From Bacteroidales bacterium (GTDB taxonomy: Bacteria > Bacteroidota > Bacteroidia > Bacteroidales > F082): a stretch of DNA of 45,471 nt. The position numbers and the translations under genes are program-made. The notes beneath the pieces are model-generated. The model did not search any database and was not told where the DNA came from. It worked only from the letters and a program-made list of their open reading frames with translations. Shown here in pieces: positions 1 to 9,880 of the stretch (position 1 is the first letter of the stretch; every line of letters begins with the position of its first letter). The stretch covers positions 1 through 45,471 of the forward strand of contig JAKSNA010000024.1 in NCBI GenBank assembly GCA_024400295.1, given 5' to 3'.

Positions 1-155
1 CCCTACACTCCGCTACGCTCGTATAGGGTAACGGAAATGAGACCTCTTCGAGGTCGAGCGGGTCACGGAGGGTAGGCGCACGCCTAGATGGATGCCGCTG
101 CCCTACACTCCGCTACGCTCGTATAGGGTAACGGAAATGAGACCTCTTCGAGGTC
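1..155. repeat. 55-bp direct repeat, two copies 100 bp apart
   Basis: Bases 1-55 and 101-155 are identical. Each copy ends in a perfect hairpin sequence, GACCTC-TTC-GAGGTC (41-55 and 141-155), and also carries a CCCTA...TAGGG inverted pair. The stretch up to about 215 continues with shorter repeats such as CTCGAAATCC (near 173 and 203). No gene is seen in 1-287. The repeat may continue to the left of the window. Confidence 0.9.
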
Positions 156-257
156 ATGGGAATGCGAGGCATCTCGAAATCCCGAAGCCTCGTGACCTCG
201 AGACCTCGAAATCCAAATTGAAGTTTAATTATGCTCACTTACTTACAAACTTTTTAC

Positions 258-265
258 TATTTTTG
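258..265 (+). promoter_or_regulatory. Bacteroidota -7 box TATTTTTG
   Basis: TATTTTTG matches the TAnnTTTG consensus and lies 22 bp before the ATG at 288 of the decayed ATPase gene. No Shine-Dalgarno site is visible. Confidence 0.5.
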
Positions 266-287
266 CGCCCGAAAAAAACATCGCGTT

Positions 288-1194
288 ATGAAATACCCGA
301 TCGGAACCCAGACGTTCAGCAAAATCATCGAAGAGGGCATGGTGTATGTGGATAAGACAGACCTCGTTTACCAGCTCGCGCAAAAAAACATCTGCTTCCT
401 GTGCCGTCCGCGCAGGTTCGGGAAATCGCTGTTAATATCAACGCTTGAAAGCTATTTCAGAGGAGAGGAAGAACTTTTCAAAGGCTTGAAAATCGAGGGA
501 CTGGAGAAGGATTGGACGCAATATCCTGTGCTCAGGATAGACTTTCCCAAAGGTAATTTCAAAGCCCCTGGTTACATCTCCAATGTCATGAGAAATTGTC
601 TTGACAAATGGGAGGAGAAATATGGTGTCAGCAAAAGTATGAAGAAGTTGACATCCGCTTCTCAAACGTCATCGCTGCGGCGCACGCGAAGACCGGCCGG
701 AAGGTCGTGGTCCTCGTTGACGAATACGACAAGCCTATGCTCGATGTACTCATGGAGCCTCAGGAGCATCTCAACCGCGACGTGCTGAAAGAGATATACA
801 GCACCTTCAAGGAAACCGACGAGCACCTCCGCTTCGTGCTTCTCACCGGCGTCACCAAGTTTTCGCAGGTGAGCGTTTTCAGCGGCTTCAACCAGCCGGA
901 GGCTACGAGAACCACTATCATTACACTTTATACCTGATATTCAGGCTTTTGTCGTGCTACACGGCTTTGACGGAAAAAGAAAACTCAAGAGGCCGCGCCG
1001 ACATAATCGTTGAGACGGACGACAACGTTTACATCTTTGAATTTAAACTTGACGGCACCGCCGCCGAAGTGTTGAAGCAGATTGACGGCAAAAGCTACGC
1101 CGAACCTTACGCGGCTGATTCGAGGAAACTGTTCAAGATAGGAGTCGGGTTCTCGTCGGAAAAGCGGAATATTGTAGAGTGGAGCGTGATTTAA
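288..1194 (+). pseudogene. Decayed AAA-ATPase-like / PD-(D/E)XK (DUF1703-type) gene
   Basis: The fragments match the common Bacteroidota proteins made of an N-terminal AAA-like ATPase and a C-terminal PD-(D/E)XK nuclease-like domain, usually a little over 500 residues. From ATG 288 the frame reads YVDKT, then the P-loop-like RPRRFGKS. Around 640-660 it breaks and a second frame continues with VVVLVDEYDKPML (Walker B) and LLTGVTKFS. Near 895 it breaks again and a third frame gives EFKLDGTA, FKIGV and a normal C-terminus ending at 1194. Roughly 200 or more residues between the ATPase part and the nuclease part are missing, so one frameshift plus one internal deletion explain it. It is almost certainly non-functional. 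The biological role of the intact family is not established. Confidence 0.85.
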
Positions 1195-1325
1195 GTTTGG
1201 AGTTTGGAGAGTTGAGAGTGGAGTTAAAAGAGTAAGGAGTAGGGAGGAGAGAGGCGCGTTAAGAGAGGCTTTTTTTAGGGCGAAAAATATTTTATTCGTA
1301 GTGCGATACCTACGCCGAAAAATAG

Positions 1326-1333
1326 TATCTTTG
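1326..1333 (+). promoter_or_regulatory. Enolase promoter -7 box TATCTTTG
   Basis: TATCTTTG followed by C is a perfect TAnnTTTG box, 33 bp before the enolase ATG. The spacer 1195-1300 before it is purine-rich on the coding strand and holds no gene. Confidence 0.7.
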
Positions 1334-1354
1334 CGGCTTGAATTTTTAGGCTAA

Positions 1355-2656
<1,302 letters not shown>

Positions 2657-2663
2657 ATTTAGA

Positions 2664-2718
2664 TTAGAGGTTAGAGGTTAGAGGTTAGAGGTTAGAGGTT
2701 AGAGGTTAGAGGTTAGAG
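2664..2718 (+). repeat. TTAGAGG heptamer tandem repeat, about 8 copies
   Basis: Seven perfect TTAGAGG units and a partial eighth fill the space between the enolase stop and its terminator. The array looks like a slippage-prone microsatellite in the 3' untranslated region. Other spacers in the window carry related purine-rich repeats on the transcribed-sense strand. Confidence 0.95.
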
Positions 2719-2763
2719 ATGCTGACGCTTGCTGGTAAAACATCATGCGTCAGCATCTTTTAA
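2718..2763 (+). terminator. Rho-independent terminator after eno
   Basis: GATGCTGACGC (2718-2728) pairs perfectly over 11 bp with GCGTCAGCATC (2747-2757) and is followed by TTTT. It separates eno from the convergent helicase gene. Confidence 0.9.
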
Positions 2764-2780
2764 CTTTACTCCTTGCTCAT

Positions 2781-4235
2781 TTAACCGAAAAAATACTCTT
2801 CCTTGAAATTCACGAAATAAAGTCTCTCCTGCGCACGTGTCACGGCGGTGTAGAACCATCGTAAGTCGCTGACTTGCAGCGTTTCTCCTTCCGGAACGAA
2901 AGGCGCGTCGATGAAGACGACGGGCCATTGTCCGCCTTGCGTCTTGTGGCATGTCAGAGCATAGCCGAACTTCACCTGAAGCGCGTTGAAATACGGGTTC
3001 TGGCGCATGGCCTTGTAACGTTCGCGGCGGTCGGGGATGTCCATATAGTCTTCTTCAACAGAACGATAAAGCCTGTCGGATTCCTCTTGCGTGAGGGCGG
3101 GGGAGTCGCTCGTCAGTGTTTCCAGCAGTATTTTCACTGAGAGATTCGGCTCGTCCTGATAGTCGGTGAGTTGTATCTCGACATCGGCGAAATGAAATCC
3201 GTACATCTCCTCTATGTTGTTGATTCTCATCAGCTCGATCATGTCGCCGTTGGCAATGAAACTTATTTTCTGACTTTCATCGGTCCAGAAGTAGTTGTTT
3301 TTCACGACCATCAGCTTGTCGCCGGTGGAAATCTCGCCGTCTTCCTGAAGCACGCGGGCGCGTATGGCCTGGTTGAACATGTTGGCGCGTTTGTTGCTGC
3401 GGCAAATCACCACGGCCTCGTTGCCTGATCTGCCGTTGAAACACTGTTGAAGCAGTTCCTCAAAATCCTGCGGGTCAATGCGTTTGACATCGGTGAAACT
3501 GTTGGTGTCAAACAACGGAAGCATCGGGTCTTTGTCGTCATGGTCGTAATTGTCGTCATGGCGATAGTCGCCGTTAATCCGTTTCCGCAGTTCGGTCGCG
3601 TTGTATAATATTCCTGATTGCAGAGCCTGACGCATCACCTCGGTCATTTCGAAAGAGGCGACAGTGAGGTTGAAGCCGTGTCTCAGCACGTTGATGTCGT
3701 TGGCGGGGCTGATGTCAATGCCGACGGGTGGCAGCTGGGCTTTGTCGCCGATGAAAAGAAGCCTGCAGTTCTCGCCGCTGAACACATATTCAATGAGGTC
3801 GTCGAGGAGTGAACGTCCGTTGCCTGAGGTCTCGTCGGATATCATCGAGCATTCATCAACGATGAAGACGGTGTTTGTGTGTCTGTTCTCGGTTCTTGTC
3901 ATCCTGAAGCTGCCGTTCGGGAACGACATGAAACGGTAAATCTTCCTGTGTATTGTAGAGGCCGGCTTGCCTGAGTAGCTGCTCAAGACCTTGGCGGCGC
4001 GTCCGGTGGGGGCGAGCAGCTGGTATCTCATCCCGATGAGCGGGAGCGTTCTCACCAAAGTCGTGACCAGTGTCGTCTTTCCAGTGCCGGCGTAGCCTTG
4101 AAGAAGGTAAGTCGGGCTTTTTTTATCGGAAAGGAGGAATGCCGCAAGATGGTATAGCACAGTGCGTTGTCCTTCAGTCGGCTCGAAGCCGAAAGAACTC
4201 AGCAACCTGTTGAAAAGCTCACCTCTCGTCATCAT
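2781..4235 (-). CDS. RecD-like superfamily 1 DNA helicase / exonuclease V-type ATPase
   Basis: Predicted ATP-dependent DNA helicase of the RecD/Dda-like SF1B group acting in DNA repair or recombination. The 484-residue protein has Walker A GYAGTGKTT (near residues 48-56), Walker B VFIVDECSM, motif III GDKAQLPPV, and the C-terminal helicase motifs LTCHKTQGGQW and WFYTAVTRAQERLYF. It is much shorter than true RecD and lacks an N-terminal RecBC-binding region, as is usual for stand-alone RecD-like helicases of Bacteroidota. It is convergent with eno and upstream, on the same strand, of the spacer before tamL's end. The exact DNA substrate cannot be told from sequence. Confidence 0.9.
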   Translation of the reverse strand: MMTRGELFNRLLSSFGFEPTEGQRTVLYHLAAFLLSDKKSPTYLLQGYAGTGKTTLVTTLVRTLPLIGMRYQLLAPTGRAAKVLSSYSGKPASTIHRKIYRFMSFPNGSFRMTRTENRHTNTVFIVDECSMISDETSGNGRSLLDDLIEYVFSGENCRLLFIGDKAQLPPVGIDISPANDINVLRHGFNLTVASFEMTEVMRQALQSGILYNATELRKRINGDYRHDDNYDHDDKDPMLPLFDTNSFTDVKRIDPQDFEELLQQCFNGRSGNEAVVICRSNKRANMFNQAIRARVLQEDGEISTGDKLMVVKNNYFWTDESQKISFIANGDMIELMRINNIEEMYGFHFADVEIQLTDYQDEPNLSVKILLETLTSDSPALTQEESDRLYRSVEEDYMDIPDRRERYKAMRQNPYFNALQVKFGYALTCHKTQGGQWPVVFIDAPFVPEGETLQVSDLRWFYTAVTRAQERLYFVNFKEEYFFG

Positions 4236-4267
4236 GCTACAATCCTCCCGCTTTTATCAAATTTAAT

Positions 4268-4345
4268 AACTTTTTAACTTTCAAACTTTACAAACTTTCA
4301 ACTTTATGAACTTTCTACTTTATAAACTTTCTACTTTATGAACTT
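4268..4345 (-). repeat. Degenerate AAAGTT(T/C)ATAAAGT spacer repeats
   Basis: The spacer between the tamL stop and the helicase start is built from related units of 15-17 bp. On the minus strand these read like AAAGTTTATAAAGTAG. Similar units occur at about 20,761-20,780. No gene or clear hairpin is seen. Confidence 0.75.
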
Positions 4346-4350
4346 TCAAC

Positions 4351-6636
4351 TCAGAACGGGTATCCGATGCCGAAATTGAACCCCACATCTTTCCACTGCC
4401 ATTTGTTGAAGCGCCATCTCTCTGTCTCGTCGTATTTCGGATCCCTGAACGGAATGGCGAAATCAAACCTCACGAGGAAGAAAGAGAAGTCAAAGCGGAG
4501 GCCGATGCCCATGTCCATTGCAAGTTGTTTGTAGAATGTGTCGAATTTGAATTCGCTGTTGGGAAGAGCCTCATTAGGCTGCGAGTTCCAGATGTTGCCG
4601 ATGTCAACGAAGATGGCACTGTTGAGGAATCCGTAAATCGGGAAGCGGTATTCTGCGTTGAATTCGAGTTGTATGTTGCCGAATTTTTCGTTACTTTTGG
4701 TGAGTTCGTTGCTGTAACTGCCAGGGCCGAGTTGTCTGTATGGCCAGCCTCTCATGCCGTTGGCGCCGCCGCCATAGTAGTTCTTTTCAAAGGGCATGTC
4801 CTTGGAGTTTCCGTAAGGGATGCCGTAGCCGCCCATCATCCTGAAGGCGAAGTTGCCGAAATTGATATAATGATAATATCTGAATTCCAGGCCGAGCTTT
4901 ATGTATTGGGCGTATCTTATGCCGAAAATCTCGTGATAATCATCGACTTTTGTGGTTAGTGAACTGTTGTTTAACAGTGAAAGAAGGTTGCCTGATGTCT
5001 CAACGTCTGCCTTTATGTAAAAGAAATTGTTTGAGAAATTGATATTCTGATTGCTGAAGATGTAAGAGTAACTCAAGCCGCCGATGAAGTGACTCGTGTA
5101 TTGGTCTTTAAGTCGCTGGTTGGATTCGTTTTCGAGCATCGATCTGAAGATGTCAGACTGGTCAACTTTGACAGTGTTCATGTTGATTGGCGTAAGGATG
5201 TGCCGGGATTTCTCGCTTGTCATCCAGTTGTAACCGAAACTTGCTATGAATGTCTGCCGCCGGTACAACGGTCTTGTCCTTGTGTCGTAACCTGTTGTGA
5301 TTGTGGTTTTTGGCTGATATTCACTGACAAAATGCCGCATTCTTAAAGGACCTAAGAAACGAGGGAAGGACAGGTTCGTCTCAACGCCAAATTCTCGTCC
5401 GTGAAAATGCCCGTCAGAACTGATGAGTTTGTCTGTCGAGATAAACTGATAGCCGCCTTTAAGCTTGACATTCAGCACCTCAGAACCGTGAAAGATGTTG
5501 TTGTTCCTGTAAGTCACACTGCCTAACGCACCGAAGTTTCCGCCGGAGTTGGTGCCTTCAATCTGCAAGGTGTAGGAATTTGTTTTGCCTTTCTTTAGAT
5601 AAATGTTGCAGTTCAGGTGTTTGACGGTATCATTTGGTGAACTCGATAAGGTGTCAAAACGGATGGTTGTGGCGGCGTATATCGGGAGTTTGCCGAGCGA
5701 CCTGTATGTCTGCGTGACTTTCTTCAGACAGTATTCTTCGCCGGGATGCAGCTGGACAATCTGGTTGAAGGTTTTTTTTCTGATCTTCGGGTCGCCGTGA
5801 CAGACAAAGTTAAAGGTGATGTCGTCCGATTTCTTGCCGATGTTGAAAGTGTGCGTCGTCGTGTCTGCCGGCAACCTGTTTCTCTGTTTGTAATTCGGAT
5901 AGATGAAGATGTTGTCTATCAAATATTTGTCGTGCTTGCTGCCGTCGATGCGCAGTGTGACGTCAGCTCTTTGCGACTTGAAGTTGGTGTCAACCTCAAA
6001 AATGATGTAATCACGTGTGAAATAGTAATAACCGTTGTTTCTCAGGTGGTTGAGTATTACATCGCGTTCCTCATCCATCGTGTAGGCGTTGTAGTTATCC
6101 CCAGTCCTCACTGGCAGATTATCTTCTATCTCCTTGACTTGCCGTGCTATGGTGTCATCAGCAATCTTGTAATATATGTTCTTGATTTTGTATGGCTTAG
6201 ACGGATGAATCGTATATGTCACCCTGGCTCTTTTATTTTTTATCTCGCTCGAAGTCACTACCTTTGACTTGAAAAATCCAATGTCGTTGAGATACGTCTC
6301 AATTTCCCTTTTTGATTCCAAAGTTGAAGACTCGCTGAAATAAACCGGTTCATTGCCGATTTTTTCATTTACCCATTTGTAAAATTTCCTGTCGGTTTTA
6401 TGCTCGGTCCGGTAATAAACATTAACCATCGGCATCCATCCGAACAGCTGCGGCATCGCGTCTTGTGCTAAATGCTTTGAAATTTCAGAATAGCTCAGCT
6501 CGTCATAATTCTCTGTTATCTCGATTTTATTCTTGAGTAACAACGACTTGCCTTCAGGAACGTATTTCCTGATTGAGCAGCTCGACATGATGAGAAGCGA
6601 GAGCAATATGAGTATTGTCCTGATAAGTCTTTGCAT
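4351..6636 (-). CDS. tamL: TamL-type outer membrane lipoprotein (BamA/TamA superfamily)
   Basis: Outer membrane beta-barrel assembly protein of the TamA/BamA (Omp85) superfamily. In Bacteroidota TamL is a lipoprotein that works with a TamB-like inner membrane partner in outer membrane biogenesis. The 761-residue protein starts with a lipoprotein signal (lipobox IMSSC, Cys20). POTRA-like repeats follow (for example YTIHPSKPYKIKNIYY near residues 150-165), then a C-terminal barrel with GYGIPYGN, GGANGMRGWPYRQLGPG and the terminal GIGYPF ending in an aromatic residue. No tamB is next to it in this window. The -7 box lies only about 12 bp upstream of the ATG, so the leader is very short. Confidence 0.88.
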   Translation of the reverse strand: MQRLIRTILILLSLLIMSSCSIRKYVPEGKSLLLKNKIEITENYDELSYSEISKHLAQDAMPQLFGWMPMVNVYYRTEHKTDRKFYKWVNEKIGNEPVYFSESSTLESKREIETYLNDIGFFKSKVVTSSEIKNKRARVTYTIHPSKPYKIKNIYYKIADDTIARQVKEIEDNLPVRTGDNYNAYTMDEERDVILNHLRNNGYYYFTRDYIIFEVDTNFKSQRADVTLRIDGSKHDKYLIDNIFIYPNYKQRNRLPADTTTHTFNIGKKSDDITFNFVCHGDPKIRKKTFNQIVQLHPGEEYCLKKVTQTYRSLGKLPIYAATTIRFDTLSSSPNDTVKHLNCNIYLKKGKTNSYTLQIEGTNSGGNFGALGSVTYRNNNIFHGSEVLNVKLKGGYQFISTDKLISSDGHFHGREFGVETNLSFPRFLGPLRMRHFVSEYQPKTTITTGYDTRTRPLYRRQTFIASFGYNWMTSEKSRHILTPINMNTVKVDQSDIFRSMLENESNQRLKDQYTSHFIGGLSYSYIFSNQNINFSNNFFYIKADVETSGNLLSLLNNSSLTTKVDDYHEIFGIRYAQYIKLGLEFRYYHYINFGNFAFRMMGGYGIPYGNSKDMPFEKNYYGGGANGMRGWPYRQLGPGSYSNELTKSNEKFGNIQLEFNAEYRFPIYGFLNSAIFVDIGNIWNSQPNEALPNSEFKFDTFYKQLAMDMGIGLRFDFSFFLVRFDFAIPFRDPKYDETERWRFNKWQWKDVGFNFGIGYPF

Positions 6637-6647
6637 AATAATGGTTG

Positions 6648-6655
6648 CAAAGATA
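6648..6655 (-). promoter_or_regulatory. tamL promoter -7 box TATCTTTG
   Basis: On the minus strand TATCTTTGC ends about 12 bp before the tamL ATG. Transcription would start a few bases before the start codon, giving an almost leaderless mRNA. Confidence 0.65.
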
Positions 6656-6705
6656 AAATTTTTTTCAATGTGACGCCCTGAAATATTCAGAATGTCACAT
6701 TGATT

Positions 6706-7992
6706 TTATATGATTTCTGCGACGGTGAAATTGCTTCCGCCGATGAAGACGACATCGTCAAAGCGTGCGTTGTTCAGCGCTGACTTATATGCGTGATGCA
6801 CCGACTCATAGACGCTGCCGCGGAGTCCGGCTTTGAACGCCTTCTCTGCAAGGATGTTGGCGTCGAGACCTCTTGGAATGTCGGCTTTGCAGAAATAATA
6901 TTCGGCGTAATGTGGCAGAAGGCCAAGGATCCCGTCGATGTCTTTGTCGTTGACACAACCTAAAACAAAATGTAACTTGTTGAAAGACATATCGTTGAGT
7001 TGTGCTACTATTTCTTTTATTCCGCCGGTGTTATGACCGGTGTCGGCTATTACCAAAGGTGTTTTGTTCAGAATCTGCCACCTGCCCATGAGGTTTGTGT
7101 TTCTGATGACGTTTTCAAGACCGGAGATGATTTCGTCGTTGCTGATGCCGAATTTATCTCTGAGCAAGTCGATGGCGCAGATTATCGTTGCCATGTTTTT
7201 CTTCTGGTAATGTCCGAGCAGCGGATATTTTACCGCTTCCATCAGCAGCTCGCTGTTTTTCCAGATGTCAAATTCCTGATAATCAAGAGAGTCTATGTGT
7301 ATTTTGTCGCAATCGAAGATTTGGTCGGCGAAATATATCGGTGAGTTGCCGTCGTTTGCTTTGTTGATGAAGACGTGTTTTATTTCGGCTTGTGTCTCGC
7401 CGATGACCACCGGCGTGCATGGCTTTATGATGCCTGCCTTTTCTGTCGCTATTTTCTCAAGTGTGTCGCCAAGGAAGTGCATGTGGTCCATCGAGATCTG
7501 CGTTATGATGCTCAGTTCGGGACGTATGACGTTTGTGCAGTCGAGGCGTCCTCCCATTCCGACCTCGATGACGGCAATGTCAACTTTCTCTTTTGCGAAA
7601 TAGTCGAACGCCATTCCTGTAGCCATTTCGAAGAACGAAAGCTGCATCTTTTCCATCTGTTCTTTATGTTCGGCAACAAAATCGATGACATTCTGCTCCG
7701 GGATCATCATGCCGTTGATGCGGATGCGCTCGCGGTAGTCGTGAAGATGCGGCGAGGTGTAAAGTCCGGTCTTGAAGCCGTGTTCCTGGAATATTGACGC
7801 CAGAGTGTGTGATGTGGTGCCTTTGCCGTTGGTCCCGGCGACGTGTATGGTCTTGAATTTGTTTTGCGGGTTGTCTAATATGTTAAGCAGCTCGATTGTG
7901 TTGTGTAGGTCGGCTTTGTATGCCTGCGCTCCAACTAATTGATACATTGGAAGTTGGTTAAACATCCAGTTTGTCGTATCTGCGTAGTTCAT
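6706..7992 (-). CDS. folC: Bifunctional folylpolyglutamate synthase / dihydrofolate synthase
   Basis: Cytoplasmic ATP-dependent Mur-ligase-family enzyme that adds glutamate to dihydropteroate and to folates. The 428-residue length is normal. It shows the FolC N-terminus (Y..T..WMFNQLPMYQ), the P-loop HVAGTNGKGTTSHTLAS (about residues 49-65), the TGLYTSPHLHDYRERI loop, EVGMGGRLDCTNVI, QISMDHMHFLGDTLEKIATEKAGIIK and ADTGHNTGGIKE. Its start overlaps the stop of the TonB-like gene by 4 bp, so the two are translationally coupled in an exbB-exbD-tonB-folC operon. Confidence 0.97.
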   Translation of the reverse strand: MNYADTTNWMFNQLPMYQLVGAQAYKADLHNTIELLNILDNPQNKFKTIHVAGTNGKGTTSHTLASIFQEHGFKTGLYTSPHLHDYRERIRINGMMIPEQNVIDFVAEHKEQMEKMQLSFFEMATGMAFDYFAKEKVDIAVIEVGMGGRLDCTNVIRPELSIITQISMDHMHFLGDTLEKIATEKAGIIKPCTPVVIGETQAEIKHVFINKANDGNSPIYFADQIFDCDKIHIDSLDYQEFDIWKNSELLMEAVKYPLLGHYQKKNMATIICAIDLLRDKFGISNDEIISGLENVIRNTNLMGRWQILNKTPLVIADTGHNTGGIKEIVAQLNDMSFNKLHFVLGCVNDKDIDGILGLLPHYAEYYFCKADIPRGLDANILAEKAFKAGLRGSVYESVHHAYKSALNNARFDDVVFIGGSNFTVAEII

Positions 7993-8714
7993 TGTCTTAT
8001 TATGAAATTGTAAGTTATTGTTCCTTTCTGTAACTCTGCGGCGTTGCTGTCGGGTGTGAACATTGCCGACATCGCGGCGTTTCTCGCCATCTCGCGCATC
8101 GTGGCGTTAGTGATGTTTGTGCCTTTGCCTATTTCTGCTTTCCTGACGTGACCGTCACGGTCAACCCAAATGTCAACGACGACTTTGCCTTCCTCGCTGA
8201 AGTTGGTATCAGGTGAGGGGAGGTGTTTCGCCCCGCGGCCTCCGAGAGAATAAGACGGGCCGCCGCCACTGCCGCCTTGACCTGTATAGTTGTCGCTGCT
8301 TGTAGTGCCGTTGGGATTGCCTTGGTCGCCCTGTTGTCCTGTTGCGCCTTGCGATGCCGTCGGCACGTCGTTCTTTTTAGGTTTAAATAAAGCCTTTTGA
8401 TTTACAACAGGTTGCGGTTTCTCAACAGGCTTTTGTTCGTCGATGGCCGGTGCCTCTTCAGTGTCTTGTTTTATGACATCATCAACCTCTTGCGGCTTTG
8501 GCGCGTGCTGTTCCGCAACAGGCTTCGTTGGTCTTGGAGACTGATTGTCGCCCATGCCTTGGTTGTACATCCCGAGGTTCACCTCTACGCCGGCCTCGCC
8601 GGGAAGCGGCAGGGGAGTGGTGAACGCCATCAGCAACAACAGCGCTGCGACAGCGGCGTGAACCAAAACGGTGACTGCCAATGCAACGACCTTATTTCTT
8701 TTCTCTCTCGTCAT
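7989..8714 (-). CDS. TonB-family energy transducer
   Basis: Predicted inner-membrane-anchored transducer that passes proton-motive energy from ExbB/ExbD to outer membrane transporters. The 241-residue protein has one N-terminal membrane segment (about residues 9-30, rich in V, A and L), a periplasmic Pro/Gln/Gly-rich linker, and a C-terminal TonB-like domain of about 75 residues (VVVDIWVDRDGHVRKAEIGKGT ... KGTITYNFII). It follows exbD by 2 bp and overlaps folC by 4 bp. A TolA-like role cannot be ruled out because the C-terminal domain is short and no outer membrane receptor lies nearby. Confidence 0.85.
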   Translation of the reverse strand: MTREKRNKVVALAVTVLVHAAVAALLLLMAFTTPLPLPGEAGVEVNLGMYNQGMGDNQSPRPTKPVAEQHAPKPQEVDDVIKQDTEEAPAIDEQKPVEKPQPVVNQKALFKPKKNDVPTASQGATGQQGDQGNPNGTTSSDNYTGQGGSGGGPSYSLGGRGAKHLPSPDTNFSEEGKVVVDIWVDRDGHVRKAEIGKGTNITNATMREMARNAAMSAMFTPDSNAAELQKGTITYNFIIRQ

Positions 8715-8716
8715 TT

Positions 8717-9145
8717 TTATTTCTTCGATGATGTGGCAAGTAGTACCTTGTGATTCTGATTTGTCGCGTTGTTGATGTTGTTTACGGCATCAATGACGTT
8801 TACAACATATTGAACCTCAACGGTTTTGTCTGAACGAACCACGACGGTACCTTCCGTTGTTCCGGCAAGGGCAACCGTAATTTCCGCCTCAAGCCGGCCT
8901 TCATCAACGGCTTTAGCATCGCCTTTTTTAGTGCCTATATGGTAGTTGTTGCTGCTGTCGATATAGACTGTCACGGTCTGTTTCGCCATGGTGCGGCTGC
9001 TGCTTTGCGGAAGCAGCAGCTTGATGGCGTTGGGAGCCACCAGTGTCGATGTCAGCATGAAGAAGATAAGCAGCAGAAACACCAGGTCGGACATCGACGA
9101 GGAGTTGAAGTCGGCTCTTCTTTGGTTTCTTCTCTTTAGTGCCAT
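8717..9145 (-). CDS. exbD: ExbD/TolR biopolymer transport protein
   Basis: Small inner membrane protein of the ExbB-ExbD (or TolQ-TolR) proton-driven motor. It has 142 residues: a short basic cytoplasmic N-terminus (ALKRRNQRRADFNSSS), one membrane helix MSDLVFLLLIFFMLTS that contains the conserved proton-carrying Asp (about residue 20), and a periplasmic domain with VTVYIDSSNNYHIG and VVVRSDKTVEVQYVV. It lies 6 bp downstream of exbB and 2 bp upstream of the TonB-like gene, so the three form one unit. Confidence 0.94.
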   Translation of the reverse strand: MALKRRNQRRADFNSSSMSDLVFLLLIFFMLTSTLVAPNAIKLLLPQSSSRTMAKQTVTVYIDSSNNYHIGTKKGDAKAVDEGRLEAEITVALAGTTEGTVVVRSDKTVEVQYVVNVIDAVNNINNATNQNHKVLLATSSKK

Positions 9146-9151
9146 GACTGT

Positions 9152-9838
9152 TTATTTTACCGGTTCGTTCAAGACATCCATAAACTCAATGCTCTTTGAT
9201 TCGAGCAGGTTCACCACCTTATCTATCTGAGAGACAAGCACATTGTAGAAGATAAACGCTACGATGCCGACGATGAGGCCGCCGACAGTTGTCACCATGG
9301 CTTGGTATATGCCGGTTGAGAGCAGCTCGATGTCGATGTTGTTGCCGGCCATCGACATGTCGTAAAACGCCCGTATCATTCCGATCACGGTGCCGAGGAA
9401 GCCGAGCATCGGGCCGGCGCCTGAAATCATCGCGAGGATTGCGACGCCTTTTTCAAGTGTGCTGACCTCAAGGTTGCCGACGTTCTCCACTGCTGTCTGG
9501 ATGTCGTTCAACGGTTTCCCGATTCTCGAGATGCCTTTCTCAATCATCCTTGAGAGCGGTGTCGCGGTCTTCTGGCACAAGACCTTGGCATCGTTCAGTT
9601 TTCCGTCGAGCATGTAACTGCGTATCGTGTCCATGAAAAGGTCGTCTTTTTTTGATGCTTTGTTTATCGTGATGAATCGTTCGATGAAGATATACACGGC
9701 AATCAAAGAAAAGATTCCTAATATCAGCATTATCCAGCCGCCTTGCATGGCAAGCTCCCATAATGACATTCTCAATTCTGCTGGTTCTGTAACTGCCTCT
9801 GTTGCAGGTACTTGTAATAAAATGCTCAGTAGATTCAT
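9152..9838 (-). CDS. exbB: ExbB/TolQ/MotA-family proton channel protein
   Basis: Inner membrane channel-forming subunit that couples proton flow to TonB motion. The 228-residue protein has an N-terminal membrane segment (WIMLILGIFSLIAVYIFIE), a cytoplasmic loop, and two C-terminal membrane segments with the family signature GAGPMLGFLGTVIGMIRAF and TTVGGLIVGIVAFIFYN. Upstream, 42 bp away, is anmK on the same strand. No clear promoter is visible in that gap, so co-transcription from murF/anmK is likely. Confidence 0.95.
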   Translation of the reverse strand: MNLLSILLQVPATEAVTEPAELRMSLWELAMQGGWIMLILGIFSLIAVYIFIERFITINKASKKDDLFMDTIRSYMLDGKLNDAKVLCQKTATPLSRMIEKGISRIGKPLNDIQTAVENVGNLEVSTLEKGVAILAMISGAGPMLGFLGTVIGMIRAFYDMSMAGNNIDIELLSTGIYQAMVTTVGGLIVGIVAFIFYNVLVSQIDKVVNLLESKSIEFMDVLNEPVK

Positions 9839-9880
9839 ATTGTGTGTTTTGATTTTAAAAACTTAAAACTTCGTAAAATA

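Noticed and set aside
2664..2718. TTAGAGG array as a CRISPR or a telomere-like repeat
   Set aside because: The unit is 7 bp with no spacers and no cas genes; resemblance to telomeric TTAGGG is superficial in a bacterial 3' untranslated region.
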